From Oleispira sp963933055 (GTDB lineage: Bacteria > Pseudomonadota > Gammaproteobacteria > Pseudomonadales > Oceanobacteraceae), in the NCBI GenBank assembly GCA_963933055.1, contig CAWVSY010000005.1, forward strand, positions 26,167 to 90,166: DNA of 64,000 bases, in the 5' to 3' direction. The notes beneath the pieces were generated by a model. It worked only from the letters and a program-made list of their open reading frames with translations. It had not been told where the DNA came from and ran no database searches. Position 1 is the first letter of the stretch; each line of letters begins with the position of its first letter. Below are positions 17,121 to 26,110 of this stretch, piece after piece. Made by a program: the position numbers and the translations under genes.

Positions 17121-17657
17121 CTATTTATAAAGCGTTGCTCTTAAATCAACCCGGCCATTTTTCTCGCTACGCTCGATACTAATCTGCTTAACATTAATGC
17201 CATGTTCACGAGTAAGCGTTTCTAACCAGCGCGCCGCATTATCAAACGATACATCATCTAGCCATATCCGCAGATTTTCGTTATCAGGCTCAAAGCGCTT
17301 AAGGTTAATTTGAGCGATTTTTGCTTGTTCTGTAATAAGGGCAAGTATCGGTTTGCTGCTACTGCTATTACTGACTCGGCCTTGAAATTTATGAGCGTTT
17401 TTTGCTAGCTGCTCATAAATAGCAATGGATTTATCCAGTTTTTTCTCATGTAGCGACTGCTTGCTGTAAAACGGCTGAACAAATACTATCAGTATTAAAC
17501 AAATACCAATAAAGCCGCTTAAGGCAATTAAAACTTTTTGATCACGCTCACTTTGTCGTAAGTACCATTGTTTACTTGCTGAAAATGCCGGTAACTTTTC
17601 CGCGCGCGCGAGTAATATTTGCCATTTTTGTTGAGCTTTAAGTGCTTGTTTTTTCAT
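17121..17657 (-). CDS. gspM: Type II secretion protein GspM
   Basis: Inner-membrane assembly-platform component of the type II secretion system and partner of GspL. It has a short cytoplasmic N-terminus, one transmembrane helix (VLIALSGFIGICLILIVFV, about 43-61) and a periplasmic ferredoxin-like domain of about 110 residues. The 178-residue length is usual. It is the last gene of the cluster, overlaps gspL by 4 bases, and is followed by a terminator. Sequence conservation in GspM is low, so the call rests on topology plus position after gspL. Confidence 0.88.
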   Translation of the reverse strand: MKKQALKAQQKWQILLARAEKLPAFSASKQWYLRQSERDQKVLIALSGFIGICLILIVFVQPFYSKQSLHEKKLDKSIAIYEQLAKNAHKFQGRVSNSSSSKPILALITEQAKIAQINLKRFEPDNENLRIWLDDVSFDNAARWLETLTREHGINVKQISIERSEKNGRVDLRATLYK

Positions 17658-18886
17658 GATTGGCCACCGATTCTGATACGACCTTTCACTTTGTCATTGT
17701 CATTGGTTGCAGAGGCAATCTCAACGCTCAGGTTGTTTGCTTCCATAGCGGATTTAAACTCTTGAATATCGGCAATGGTTTTTGCGGTTAGATCAATTAC
17801 CAATAAGTTTTGTCGGTCATTAAATCTCAGACTTTGCCATTCAATTTGATTTTTTTGATTGGTTTTCTGAAAAATACGACTGGTTTCATGGAGTAACATC
17901 ATAAAGCCCGCCGTATTCGTATCGCTACCCTCTTTTATTTTAGAGCGTATTTGACGCTCTAGAAAGCGAATGCGCTCCCCTGGAAAGAGTTGTTTATAAA
18001 GACTGGTCGTCGCTGTATGAACTTGTTTTTCTTGTTCGATCAGTTGGTTATTTTGCAGCGTTGTTTGTGTAAAAGAAAACAGTGCCCAGCAAGCCGCTAA
18101 TACTGCAATAGGTTTCCACCACGCGGCAGGCTTATCAACTTTAATTTCTGTTGCTTTAAATTGATCGGTTAATAAATCTTTATTGTCTTTATCGAGCGCT
18201 TTGTCACGTATGCTTGCGAAACCACCGTGCAATACATCAGTACTTTTAAAGACATGATTGAAACTGGTCTCAATTTGCATTTTAAGTAAATTGGCAGAGT
18301 CTAAGTTCTTATCAATAATGGTTAGCCGTTCAACCGATGTTTCTTCACCTAGCTGCGCGCTGATGGACTCAAGGTAGGCGCTGAGTGCTGATTGGTGAAC
18401 CTTGGCTTCGGTTACTTCTGGAATATTAATGAACCAATAATCATGGTTGTGCAATAAGCCGTTAGCGGGTGCCAGGCTTGTCTCCGGTATTAATTGGCGC
18501 AGCTGGATATGATGCAGTGCGCATGCTTCAAGTAGGCGCTCTAGAATATCTTTTTTTGCACAATATATTTGATGCGTGTATTTGCCTACCTTTGCCGTAT
18601 TAACAATATGGTAGTGGCTGACGTCTTCAATAAAGCTTTCTTCGAGAGCAAAAGGCAGTGCTTTATTCAAATGGCGAGGCTGAACCCCTGGCAAGGTAAG
18701 CCAGCGACAAACGTAGTTTTCACCACTTAAGATAAAGCGATAGGCCGATAGATCGCTTTGACTAGAAGCCCATTCATCGAACGGTAGCCATTGCGGGGCT
18801 TCTGTTGCTGTCTCGTTATTTTGTTCAAGCTCGGCAACAAACCATGTTTCTAATTCGACGTTCCATCGAATATTTACTGTTTCCAT
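17654..18886 (-). CDS. gspL: Type II secretion protein GspL
   Basis: Bitopic inner-membrane protein linking the GspE ATPase to the platform. It has a cytoplasmic actin-like domain (about 1-245), one transmembrane helix near 250-270 (KPIAVLAACWALFSF), and a periplasmic ferredoxin-like domain to residue 410. It overlaps gspM by 4 bases and lies 9 bases after gspK. Length and layout fit the family. Confidence 0.9.
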   Translation of the reverse strand: METVNIRWNVELETWFVAELEQNNETATEAPQWLPFDEWASSQSDLSAYRFILSGENYVCRWLTLPGVQPRHLNKALPFALEESFIEDVSHYHIVNTAKVGKYTHQIYCAKKDILERLLEACALHHIQLRQLIPETSLAPANGLLHNHDYWFINIPEVTEAKVHQSALSAYLESISAQLGEETSVERLTIIDKNLDSANLLKMQIETSFNHVFKSTDVLHGGFASIRDKALDKDNKDLLTDQFKATEIKVDKPAAWWKPIAVLAACWALFSFTQTTLQNNQLIEQEKQVHTATTSLYKQLFPGERIRFLERQIRSKIKEGSDTNTAGFMMLLHETSRIFQKTNQKNQIEWQSLRFNDRQNLLVIDLTAKTIADIQEFKSAMEANNLSVEIASATNDNDKVKGRIRIGGQS

Positions 18887-18895
18887 TTTATTAGC

Positions 18896-19975
18896 CTAAG
18901 GATTACTGCCGTTATTAGCACGACTTTGATTGCCATTATTAGAATTGTTGGTACTGCTTGTTGCAGGGACTCTTGCTTCTGTTCGAGAAAAATCTCGGTA
19001 ATAGGTGCGCATTTTACCCGTTTCAGCATTTCGGTATAGCAGCATTTCGATGGTAGCGATGCGATCTGCGAGCTCTACTTTAGCAAATACTTCAAAATAT
19101 TCAGAGTTTACACTGAAATCAGTTTTATCCCAGACGACCTTCTGATTTTTGCCGTCCTGATTTTGGTCACCTTGATTAGAATCTTGTTTGGTAAAAGGCT
19201 CAATTTCTTGAAGTGCCCAAAATTCATCAACGTCTTGAAAGCCTTTTTCCCCTCTTGCGGAAATCACTTTGTCGGCTTCTTCAATCGATAAGTTATTTGA
19301 AAGGGTCGACAGCACAATATTGCTCGCGGTATTCACATTTAATGTTGCCGTAATTGGCAGTGTGCTGATATAAGGCATTAACAGTCGATAGCTATCGGCA
19401 TCAACCAGCGCGACTAATAGCAGCTCTGATGGGTGTTTGAATAAATTGTAACTGGAGCGATAAGGTACTTCCGCGGATAAGTATTCATCATCACTCTGGC
19501 TGTCTTTGTCCATAAATTTTGCCGTATTCATCGCAATACCTTCATCAAGCCCCAGCTCGGCTAATAAATTTCTAAAGCGTTGCAGTTGAACGTCTTTATT
19601 GCTGGCGGAAGGATGCAGGCTATTGAGGTTGAAGCGTGCTTGCGCATCGAATATTTTAATATGCGCTAACCCTGGGGTTAGCGGGTATGTGTGCTCCTTT
19701 GCCCACTCTTCTAAAAGATGGTCAACGGTTTTATTATCTTCAAAATCTAGCTGTAAGCCGGTTCTTACGGCATATTCAATTCCTGTTGAGTAAGCCCGTG
19801 CTTGTTGCAAGGCTTGTAGGTTTCCACTACGTTGAATATCCAAACTTTGGCGTTCAATCATTGAGCCTGCAAGCACGGCCACAATGGCAAAGATGAGTAG
19901 CACTGAAATAAGCGCTAAGCCTTGCTGATGCTTTGGCGACGGTAAACTGTATGAGTTGGAGTATTTATTGATCAT
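18896..19975 (-). CDS. gspK: Type II secretion minor pseudopilin GspK
   Basis: Tip minor pseudopilin that caps the pseudopilus together with GspI and GspJ. The prepilin peptidase site is QQG followed by LALISVLLIFAIVAVLAGS; position +5 is not Glu, which is the known hallmark of GspK. The large globular domain includes helix-hairpin-helix-like repeats (LNVNTASNIVLSTLS, ISARGEKGFQDVDEFW). The leader is 18 residues, somewhat long. The C-terminal 20 residues are Asn/Ser-rich and low-complexity. The ATG overlaps the gspJ stop by 11 bases, implying translational coupling. Confidence 0.92.
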   Translation of the reverse strand: MINKYSNSYSLPSPKHQQGLALISVLLIFAIVAVLAGSMIERQSLDIQRSGNLQALQQARAYSTGIEYAVRTGLQLDFEDNKTVDHLLEEWAKEHTYPLTPGLAHIKIFDAQARFNLNSLHPSASNKDVQLQRFRNLLAELGLDEGIAMNTAKFMDKDSQSDDEYLSAEVPYRSSYNLFKHPSELLLVALVDADSYRLLMPYISTLPITATLNVNTASNIVLSTLSNNLSIEEADKVISARGEKGFQDVDEFWALQEIEPFTKQDSNQGDQNQDGKNQKVVWDKTDFSVNSEYFEVFAKVELADRIATIEMLLYRNAETGKMRTYYRDFSRTEARVPATSSTNNSNNGNQSRANNGSNP

Positions 19976-20699
19976 CGTAAGCCAGCAACCATAAACGTTC
20001 TATCTGGCCTATTTCAGGCAATGTGATGCGCCAGCGCATCGCCGTAGGTATTTCTTTGGTATCCCCTGTCTGTAGGTTTGGCCATTGGGTATACCAATTT
20101 CGTTCCGGTGTTGTTTTACTTTCCTGATCCACCGGGGTTTGGGTCGTCGCTAATAATTCAATTTCTATGTCTTCTACGAGATCCAATAGGATTTGAGTTT
20201 TGGCTTCCGTTTCACTTGCACGGTCAAGCATAGGCCAGAAAAAGCGAATTAGGCAGGAGCCTTCCGGTGCTAATTTCCCCCAGCTTTCTAAGCGCAGTTT
20301 AGCCGCTTCACATTCTTCATCGTTAATATCGAAAATCTGAAAAGCCACTCGTTGAATTTCTGCTCGAGGGTCGTCGTTAATTGGGCTGTTTCGCCAACCG
20401 AGTCGAGACCATTGGGCAAGGTAATCACTATCATCCAGAATGATGGCGGCTTGGTCATCGCCATATTGGTCTCTGATGCCGCGATTAATGATTTGCTCAA
20501 CATCGCGACTAATAAACTGGTTAAACCGTTGTAATGTAACCAGCTGCTCTGAACGTTTATCGGTAACATTTTTTGTTTCGATGATGTTGCTAAGCAAGTT
20601 CGTTGATGCCACACCAATTAATGCAGTGATTGATATTGCAATCATCACTTCAAGTAAAGTGAAACCTTGTTGCTTTATTTTATGAAAAGGCACAAACAT
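19965..20699 (-). CDS. gspJ: Type II secretion minor pseudopilin GspJ
   Basis: Minor pseudopilin of the tip complex, 244 residues. The class III leader MFVPFHKIKQQG is cleaved before FTLLEVMIAISITALIGV, with Glu at +5. The start ATG shares one base with the gspI stop (TAATG), and its 3' end overlaps gspK. The globular domain has the NWYTQWPNLQ and MRWRITLPE segments common near the C-terminus of GspJ. Confidence 0.9.
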   Translation of the reverse strand: MFVPFHKIKQQGFTLLEVMIAISITALIGVASTNLLSNIIETKNVTDKRSEQLVTLQRFNQFISRDVEQIINRGIRDQYGDDQAAIILDDSDYLAQWSRLGWRNSPINDDPRAEIQRVAFQIFDINDEECEAAKLRLESWGKLAPEGSCLIRFFWPMLDRASETEAKTQILLDLVEDIEIELLATTQTPVDQESKTTPERNWYTQWPNLQTGDTKEIPTAMRWRITLPEIGQIERLWLLAYDDQ

Positions 20700-21118
20700 T
20701 AATACTTCCCCATAAAGCCTGTTAGGTTGACCAGGGGATTTTCTTTATCAATATTTTTAGCCACTTTAATTTCGATGCGACGAAAGTTAGGTAATTGCGT
20801 TTCTTCTACCTTGGTCGTAATGTGCCATTCGCGCCCTGCCATTTCTTCAGTGTCTTTTGTTTGCGCGGTCGCGGGAAATCCTGCAAGCTTGAGTTTATTG
20901 AGGCGATTTTCTGCGACAAAAGATGCGAGGGTTTTTTCTTCTAAATATAGTGTTGTATCGGCATTTTGGCTGGCGGTTCGGCTTATTGCTGCGGCCATCA
21001 CGGCGAAGATCGATAGCGCGATCATGACTTCAATGAGGGTAAAGCCGAATGACGCAGATCGAGATGGGTGTGTGTTTATAGGTATTGGCTGCGATACGTT
21101 ATTGTTCATATTGATCAA
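20699..21118 (-). CDS. gspI: Type II secretion minor pseudopilin GspI
   Basis: Minor pseudopilin, about 139 residues from the first ATG (136 from the second, before NNNVSQ). The prepilin signal is SFG followed by FTLIEVMIALSIFAVMAAA with Glu+5. The leader is unusually long (about 25 residues). The gene overlaps gspH by 20 bases and gspJ by one, so translation is likely coupled. The EWHITTKVEETQLPNFRRIEI segment resembles the GspI beta-sheet. Confidence 0.88.
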   Translation of the reverse strand: MINMNNNVSQPIPINTHPSRSASFGFTLIEVMIALSIFAVMAAAISRTASQNADTTLYLEEKTLASFVAENRLNKLKLAGFPATAQTKDTEEMAGREWHITTKVEETQLPNFRRIEIKVAKNIDKENPLVNLTGFMGKY

Positions 21119-21689
21119 CTTTCATGACAAAGCGGCTGAAACCATCACCGGTAATAATAATGCTGAAAGATTCGTCGTTAAGGTGCTCAATTACAAGCTT
21201 AAAGGGGCTATATTCATCGGATGATAAAAAAAGTAAAGCAGGCTTTGCGCCCTCTTCATCATCAATGAGTTCTGCGAAATCAACCAACTTATCTTCAATG
21301 AATAAACTCATGGCTAAATACTCAGGAAGTTCAATTTGTTGCTTTAAGCTTCCTTGATAAGCCGCCCACGGGTTTTTCTTTAAGCGGGCAAGCTCTTCTT
21401 TTTCTTTGCCATCAATCTGGGTCGCGCTATTGATATCAATGTAGGTCAATAGTTGAGTGATTTGCTCATCCATTGCTAAGCCAAGGTCTAGATTCTGAAA
21501 AACGGCTTCGTTGCGATAAGCATCTAACTGCGCCATGAAGCGCAACCCTTGCTGTTGTGCTTCATGCTTTTGTTCGTTGCCCCCAGTACTTAGGGTAGCC
21601 ATACCCAGCATGAGGCCGATAATGGTTAATACCACCATGATCTCAAGTAAGGTAAAGCCCTGCTGTTTTCTTGGGAGCGGAGTTTTCAT
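21099..21689 (-). CDS. gspH: Type II secretion pseudopilin GspH
   Basis: Minor pseudopilin of 196 residues. The leader MKTPLPRKQQG is followed by FTLLEIMVVLTIIGLMLGMA with Glu+5. A long hydrophobic N-terminal helix precedes an approximately 150-residue globular domain. Its start overlaps the gspG stop by one base. Position between gspG and gspI supports the assignment. Confidence 0.88.
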   Translation of the reverse strand: MKTPLPRKQQGFTLLEIMVVLTIIGLMLGMATLSTGGNEQKHEAQQQGLRFMAQLDAYRNEAVFQNLDLGLAMDEQITQLLTYIDINSATQIDGKEKEELARLKKNPWAAYQGSLKQQIELPEYLAMSLFIEDKLVDFAELIDDEEGAKPALLFLSSDEYSPFKLVIEHLNDESFSIIITGDGFSRFVMKVDQYEQ

Positions 21690-22147
21690 TAATCGTTACT
21701 GCTGATGTCACCAAGCTCTTCTTCACCACCTTCTTGGCCATCGGCCCCTAGTGATAGAATTTCGTAAGAGCCCGACTCATAGAAGTAAATAAATTCATTG
21801 CCCCATGCATCGGTCGGTAACTTGCTGCCTTTTAGGTAACCACCGGATTTCCAGTTTTTAGGTTCTGGGCTACCGCTTGGTTTTTCGATCAGTGCTTCAA
21901 GGCCCTGCTCAGTTGTTGGATAGGTATAGTTGTCTAATTTATAAAGATCGAGGGAGTTTTCAATGAGTTTAATCTGACTCTTGGTTGTCTTAATGCGAGC
22001 TTCACCTGCGTTGCCAATAACATTTGAGGCAACCAATGCTAGCATGCCGCCAATAATGGCCAGTACTACCATGACTTCGATTAGAGTGAAGCCCGCTTGC
22101 TTATTTAGCGGATTAGCATTTGCAATTTTCTTGTTTAGTTGACGCAT
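21689..22147 (-). CDS. gspG: Type II secretion major pseudopilin GspG
   Basis: Major pseudopilin, the main subunit of the periplasmic pseudopilus. The leader ends at NKQAG before FTLIEVMVVLAIIGGMLALV (Glu+5). The mature part keeps the GspG hallmarks LDNYTYPTTEQGLEAL, GGYLKGSKLPTDAWGN and the Ca-binding C-terminal loop (YEILSLGADGQEGG). The 152-residue length is standard, though it ends with an acidic EEELGDISSND tail. It lies 62 bases after gspF. Confidence 0.95.
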   Translation of the reverse strand: MRQLNKKIANANPLNKQAGFTLIEVMVVLAIIGGMLALVASNVIGNAGEARIKTTKSQIKLIENSLDLYKLDNYTYPTTEQGLEALIEKPSGSPEPKNWKSGGYLKGSKLPTDAWGNEFIYFYESGSYEILSLGADGQEGGEEELGDISSND

Positions 22148-22209
22148 TTTTAGTCCTATTTCCTTTCTAGTTAACGAGATCTATTTAATATTTTAAAAAC
22201 GTATGAATG

Positions 22210-23430
22210 TTATTGAACCATGTTCTGCAGTTCTAAAATCGGCAGCATGATTGCAGCAACAATCATAGCCACCATTCCGCCCATAACCAATAGCATCATA
22301 GGCTCAAACATTTTCACCAAAGCTTCAATGGTTGCTTCTAATGAGGCTTGTTGTTGTGCAGAGGTGCGCGCTAGCATGTCATCCAGCTCGCCACTGCTCT
22401 CGCCACTGGCAATCATGTGCAGCATCATGGGAGAAAAATCCCCTGTTGCGGTCAGCGCCTTGCTTAGGCTTCCCCCTTCGCTTACCGATACCGTTGCCTC
22501 TTTGACACCTGCTTGAATGGGTAAGTTCTCCACCACTTTGGCGGCAATGCGCATCGCTTCTACTAAAGGAACGCCCGAGCTGGTAAGAATGGCGAGCGTA
22601 CTAATATAACGTGCGGTATTGGCACTTTTGGTAAAACCACTAATACCTGGGGCGTTTAACAAAAATAAATGATAACGGTATTTGAACTTTGGATTGCGTA
22701 ATGCGTAGGTAAAGCTGGCGATCAGCAATGCTAAGAAGATGGCTATAAAAATACCATAGTCGGTAATTAGATGACTCAGGTCTAGCATCGCTTGAGTTAA
22801 ACCTGGCAGTTCTTGGCCGTTGCGCACAAATACTTCAACAATGTCGGGAACAACGTAAGTCAGTAGACCAATAACAATCCCTAAGGCCACTACTCCAAGA
22901 ATAATTGGATACATGGCTGCCAGTTTGATTTTGGTATGAGCCGCTTGCTGGGCTTCGGTATAATCTGCGAGTTTATTCAAAACGCCATCAAGATGACCTG
23001 CGTGTTCGCCTGCACTAACGGTTGCACGATATAGGTGAGGAAAGGCTCGGGGAAATTCTTTTAGCGCGTTTGCAAGTGTATGGCCTTCAAGCACCTTGGC
23101 TCGAATAGAGAGCACCATGCTTTTGACGGTTTGCTTTTCGCTTTGCTCGGAAACGGCTCTTAACGCTTCATCAATCGGTAAACCCGCGGCAATCAAGGTT
23201 GCTAGTTGGCGAGTGATTAATGCCAAATCAGGAACGCTTAGCGAGGGCCCACGTGCGAATAAAGAAAAGCCCGTGCGTTTTGCCTGCTTTTCATTACTTG
23301 TTTCTACCGATAATGGCATCCAGCCTTTGTCTCGAAGCTGTTGACGGACTTGGCGCGAGCTATCCGCTTCCAATACCCCCTTGTGTTGCTTGCCTTTATT
23401 ATCTAATGCCTGATATTCGAATGCTGCCAT
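22210..23430 (-). CDS. gspF: Type II secretion platform protein GspF
   Basis: Polytopic inner-membrane platform protein, 406 residues. It begins MAAFEYQALDNKGKQHKGV as GspF/PilC proteins do, has two T2SSF domains (about 70-195 and 275-395), and three hydrophobic helices (LAAMYPIILGVVALGIVIG, IFIAIFLALLIASF, and MMLLVMGGMVAMIVAAIML). SGES in the second domain is conserved. It follows gspE by 15 bases. Confidence 0.95.
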   Translation of the reverse strand: MAAFEYQALDNKGKQHKGVLEADSSRQVRQQLRDKGWMPLSVETSNEKQAKRTGFSLFARGPSLSVPDLALITRQLATLIAAGLPIDEALRAVSEQSEKQTVKSMVLSIRAKVLEGHTLANALKEFPRAFPHLYRATVSAGEHAGHLDGVLNKLADYTEAQQAAHTKIKLAAMYPIILGVVALGIVIGLLTYVVPDIVEVFVRNGQELPGLTQAMLDLSHLITDYGIFIAIFLALLIASFTYALRNPKFKYRYHLFLLNAPGISGFTKSANTARYISTLAILTSSGVPLVEAMRIAAKVVENLPIQAGVKEATVSVSEGGSLSKALTATGDFSPMMLHMIASGESSGELDDMLARTSAQQQASLEATIEALVKMFEPMMLLVMGGMVAMIVAAIMLPILELQNMVQ

Positions 23431-23445
23431 AGCTATTTACAGGCC

Positions 23446-24993
23446 TTAGCCTTTCGCCACCCTTAATAGTTCTTCAATGGTCGTGGTGCCCTGCAATACT
23501 TTGCGGATACCATCTTGTTGAATCGATGTGCACTGAGTACGAGCGTGAGCTTCAAGCTCCTGTTCACCGGCGCGATCATGAATCAATGTTTTCATTTTCT
23601 CATCGATCAAAACGACTTCATAAATACCTTGTCGTCCACGATACCCTAACTGGTTACATTTATCGCAACCCTGGGCATGAAAAATAGTCGGGGGGTTCTG
23701 AATATCCGCTTCAAGTAAAGCGCACTCTGTTTCATTGGCGATGCTTGCTTGCTTACACTCGTTACATAATACACGCACCAAACGCTGAGCTAAGACACCG
23801 ACTAAACTTGAAGACAGTAAAAACGGTTCAACGCCCATATCTTGTAATCGAGTGACCGCGCCAACAGCGGTATTGGTGTGCAGTGTTGATAAAACCATGT
23901 GACCTGTTAAGGAGGCTTGAATGGCAATTTCAACGGTTTCTAAATCTCGAATCTCACCAATCATCACAACATCAGGATCTTGTCGCAGAATGGCCCGTAA
24001 GCCTTTCGCAAAGGTCATTTCAACCTTAGTATTCACCTGCGTTTGCCCAACACCCGCGAGGCTGTATTCAATCGGGTCTTCAACGGTCAATATGTTTCGG
24101 CTACTATCGTTAAGCTCACTCAACGAGGCGTATAAGGTCGTGGTTTTACCCGAGCCAGTAGGTCCGGTAACCAGAATAATGCCGTGAGGTCTTTGAATGG
24201 CCGAAAGTAAATTATTAAGATCGGCATTGGCCATTGCTAGTTGGCGAACGTTCAAACGCCCTGCTTGCTTGTCTAACAAGCGCATTACAATGCGCTCGCC
24301 ATGGCTTGATGGCATGGTAGAAACACGCACATCGACTTCGCGACCACCGATGCGCAAAGCAATTCGACCATCTTGTGGAACACGCTTTTCTGCGATATCC
24401 AGCTTGGCCATGACTTTAATGCGAGAAATTAATAACGGCGCTAAGGCGCGCTTTGGCTGCACAACTTCACGCAAGACACCATCAACACGAAAACGAACGA
24501 CAAGACGTTTCTCATAAGTCTCAATATGAATATCGGATGCGTTATCTTTAACGGCTTCGGTCAATAAAGCGTTAATAAGGCGAATAATCGGAGCATCATC
24601 TTCTTGCTCTAATAAATCTTCTGTTTCAGGCACTGAATCCGCCAAGCTGGCTAGATCCATCTCGTCGCCTAAGCCTTCGACCATTCCCATCGCTTCAGAT
24701 GAATCGGTTTGATATACCTGACCGAGAATACGTTCAAAGTCGCTATCGGAAACTGCTTCTAATATGTAATGGTTGCCAAGAAAACGCTGAACTTCCAACA
24801 GCACATGAGGCAGTAAGCCCTCTTTATGCGCTGCCACAAAGCCCGTAGGTCGATTCTCTAAAACAATGCCAAAGCGTTTCGCGAAAGAGAACGGCAGGCG
24901 AGGAATTACGAGAGATGTTTGCACGTCAGCTTGCACATTAATTTGCTCAAGGTCGGCGCTATTAGGAATGTCTTGTTCAAGCGTTTCTTGCAT
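23446..24993 (-). CDS. gspE: Type II secretion ATPase GspE
   Basis: Cytoplasmic hexameric ATPase powering pseudopilus assembly. It has an N-terminal GspE/MshEN domain (to about 130), then the secretion ATPase core. Walker A is GPTGSGKTTTLY, the Asp box is VEDPIEYSL, Walker B is MIGEIRDLETVEIA, and the His box is HMVLSTLHTN. The zinc-binding tetracysteine is CNECK...CDKC. 515 residues. It is the first gene of this cluster; gspC and gspD, which usually precede gspE, are absent from the window and must lie elsewhere. Confidence 0.96.
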   Translation of the reverse strand: MQETLEQDIPNSADLEQINVQADVQTSLVIPRLPFSFAKRFGIVLENRPTGFVAAHKEGLLPHVLLEVQRFLGNHYILEAVSDSDFERILGQVYQTDSSEAMGMVEGLGDEMDLASLADSVPETEDLLEQEDDAPIIRLINALLTEAVKDNASDIHIETYEKRLVVRFRVDGVLREVVQPKRALAPLLISRIKVMAKLDIAEKRVPQDGRIALRIGGREVDVRVSTMPSSHGERIVMRLLDKQAGRLNVRQLAMANADLNNLLSAIQRPHGIILVTGPTGSGKTTTLYASLSELNDSSRNILTVEDPIEYSLAGVGQTQVNTKVEMTFAKGLRAILRQDPDVVMIGEIRDLETVEIAIQASLTGHMVLSTLHTNTAVGAVTRLQDMGVEPFLLSSSLVGVLAQRLVRVLCNECKQASIANETECALLEADIQNPPTIFHAQGCDKCNQLGYRGRQGIYEVVLIDEKMKTLIHDRAGEQELEAHARTQCTSIQQDGIRKVLQGTTTIEELLRVAKG

Positions 24994-25135
24994 TATTATA
25001 TCTTGTTGTTCTTTTGACGGTGTTGTTAAACAGCCGCACTGTGAATATTGGCTTTAAACTACCTTAACTGACGAAAATGACAAGAGTATTGCTGCGTATT
25101 TTAGCTGTTCTCGATAAATTGCAGGTAAAAAAAAA

Positions 25136-25157
25136 CCCAGCGAGGCTGGGCTTTTTT
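25136..25157 (-). terminator. Rho-independent terminator after etfA
   Basis: CCCAGC-gag-GCTGGG (25136-25150) is flanked by A-run and T-run, giving a T-tract on both strands. It sits 31 bases beyond the etfA stop, between etfA and the start of gspE. Confidence 0.85.
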
Positions 25158-25180
25158 TGAGTTGATTATACTTTAAACGA

Positions 25181-26110
25181 TTAAAGTAATTTTTCCAACT
25201 CAGGAACCGCGTCAAACAAGTCAGCAACTAAACCGTAGTCAGCAACTTGGAAGATTGGCGCTTCTTCGTCTTTGTTGATCGCAACGATCACTTTAGACTC
25301 TTTCATACCCGCCAAATGCTGAATCGCACCTGAAATACCAACAGCGATGTACAAAGAAGGTGCAACGATTTTACCCGTTTGGCCAACTTGCATATCGTTT
25401 GGTACGAAACCAGCATCAACAGCAGCACGAGATGCACCAACAGCAGCGCCGATTTTATCAGCAACCTTGTATAGGATCTCAAAGTTTTCGCCGTTACCCA
25501 TACCGCGACCACCAGAGATAACAATCTCAGCAGCCGCAAGGTCAGGACGATCAGATTTTGCAAGCTCTTCGCTAACGAAAGCAGAGATTGCAGATTCTTT
25601 AACGATTGCCGTTGCTTCAACAGCGGCAGAACCACCTTCAGCCGCAACAGGATCAAAACCAGTACCACGTACTGTGATCACTTTAACGCTATCAGAGCTT
25701 TGAACGGTTGCGATTGCGTTGCCCGCATAAATTGGGCGTACAAAGGTATCAGCGCTTTCAACAGCAACGATGTCAGAGATCATGTTCACATCAAGCAATG
25801 CAGCTGTGCGAGGCATGAAATCTTTACCTGTTGTCGTCGCAGCAGCAAGGATGTGGCTATAACCAGCACCCAGCTCAGCAACTAAATCACCCATAGATTC
25901 AGCGATCTGGTATTTGTAAGCCGCGTTGTCAGCAACAACAACCTTGCTAACACCATCAATTTTTGCAGCAGCATCAGCCACTGCGGCACACGCTTCGCCA
26001 GCAACTAGAACTTCGATGTCGCCACCGATTTGTTTAGCAGCAGCAACAACGTTTAGAGTCGCAGCATTTAACGCAGCGTTATCATGTTCAGCGATTACTA
26101 AAATAGTCAT
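25181..26110 (-). CDS. etfA: Electron transfer flavoprotein alpha subunit
   Basis: Alpha subunit of the soluble ETF heterodimer that carries electrons from acyl-CoA and other dehydrogenases to ETF-quinone oxidoreductase. The N-terminal domain begins TILVIAEHDNAALNAATL. The C-terminal FAD domain holds ISGGRGMGNGENFEIL and GQTGKIVAPSLYIAVGISGAIQH, the FAD-binding signature of the family. 309 residues, standard. Its ATG shares one base with the etfB stop, so the two are translationally coupled. Confidence 0.97.
   Translation of the reverse strand: MTILVIAEHDNAALNAATLNVVAAAKQIGGDIEVLVAGEACAAVADAAAKIDGVSKVVVADNAAYKYQIAESMGDLVAELGAGYSHILAAATTTGKDFMPRTAALLDVNMISDIVAVESADTFVRPIYAGNAIATVQSSDSVKVITVRGTGFDPVAAEGGSAAVEATAIVKESAISAFVSEELAKSDRPDLAAAEIVISGGRGMGNGENFEILYKVADKIGAAVGASRAAVDAGFVPNDMQVGQTGKIVAPSLYIAVGISGAIQHLAGMKESKVIVAINKDEEAPIFQVADYGLVADLFDAVPELEKLL

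Noticed and set aside
20727..21224. 165-codon open frame opposite gspI/gspH
   Set aside because: It is antisense to two clear pseudopilin genes and has no recognisable domain.
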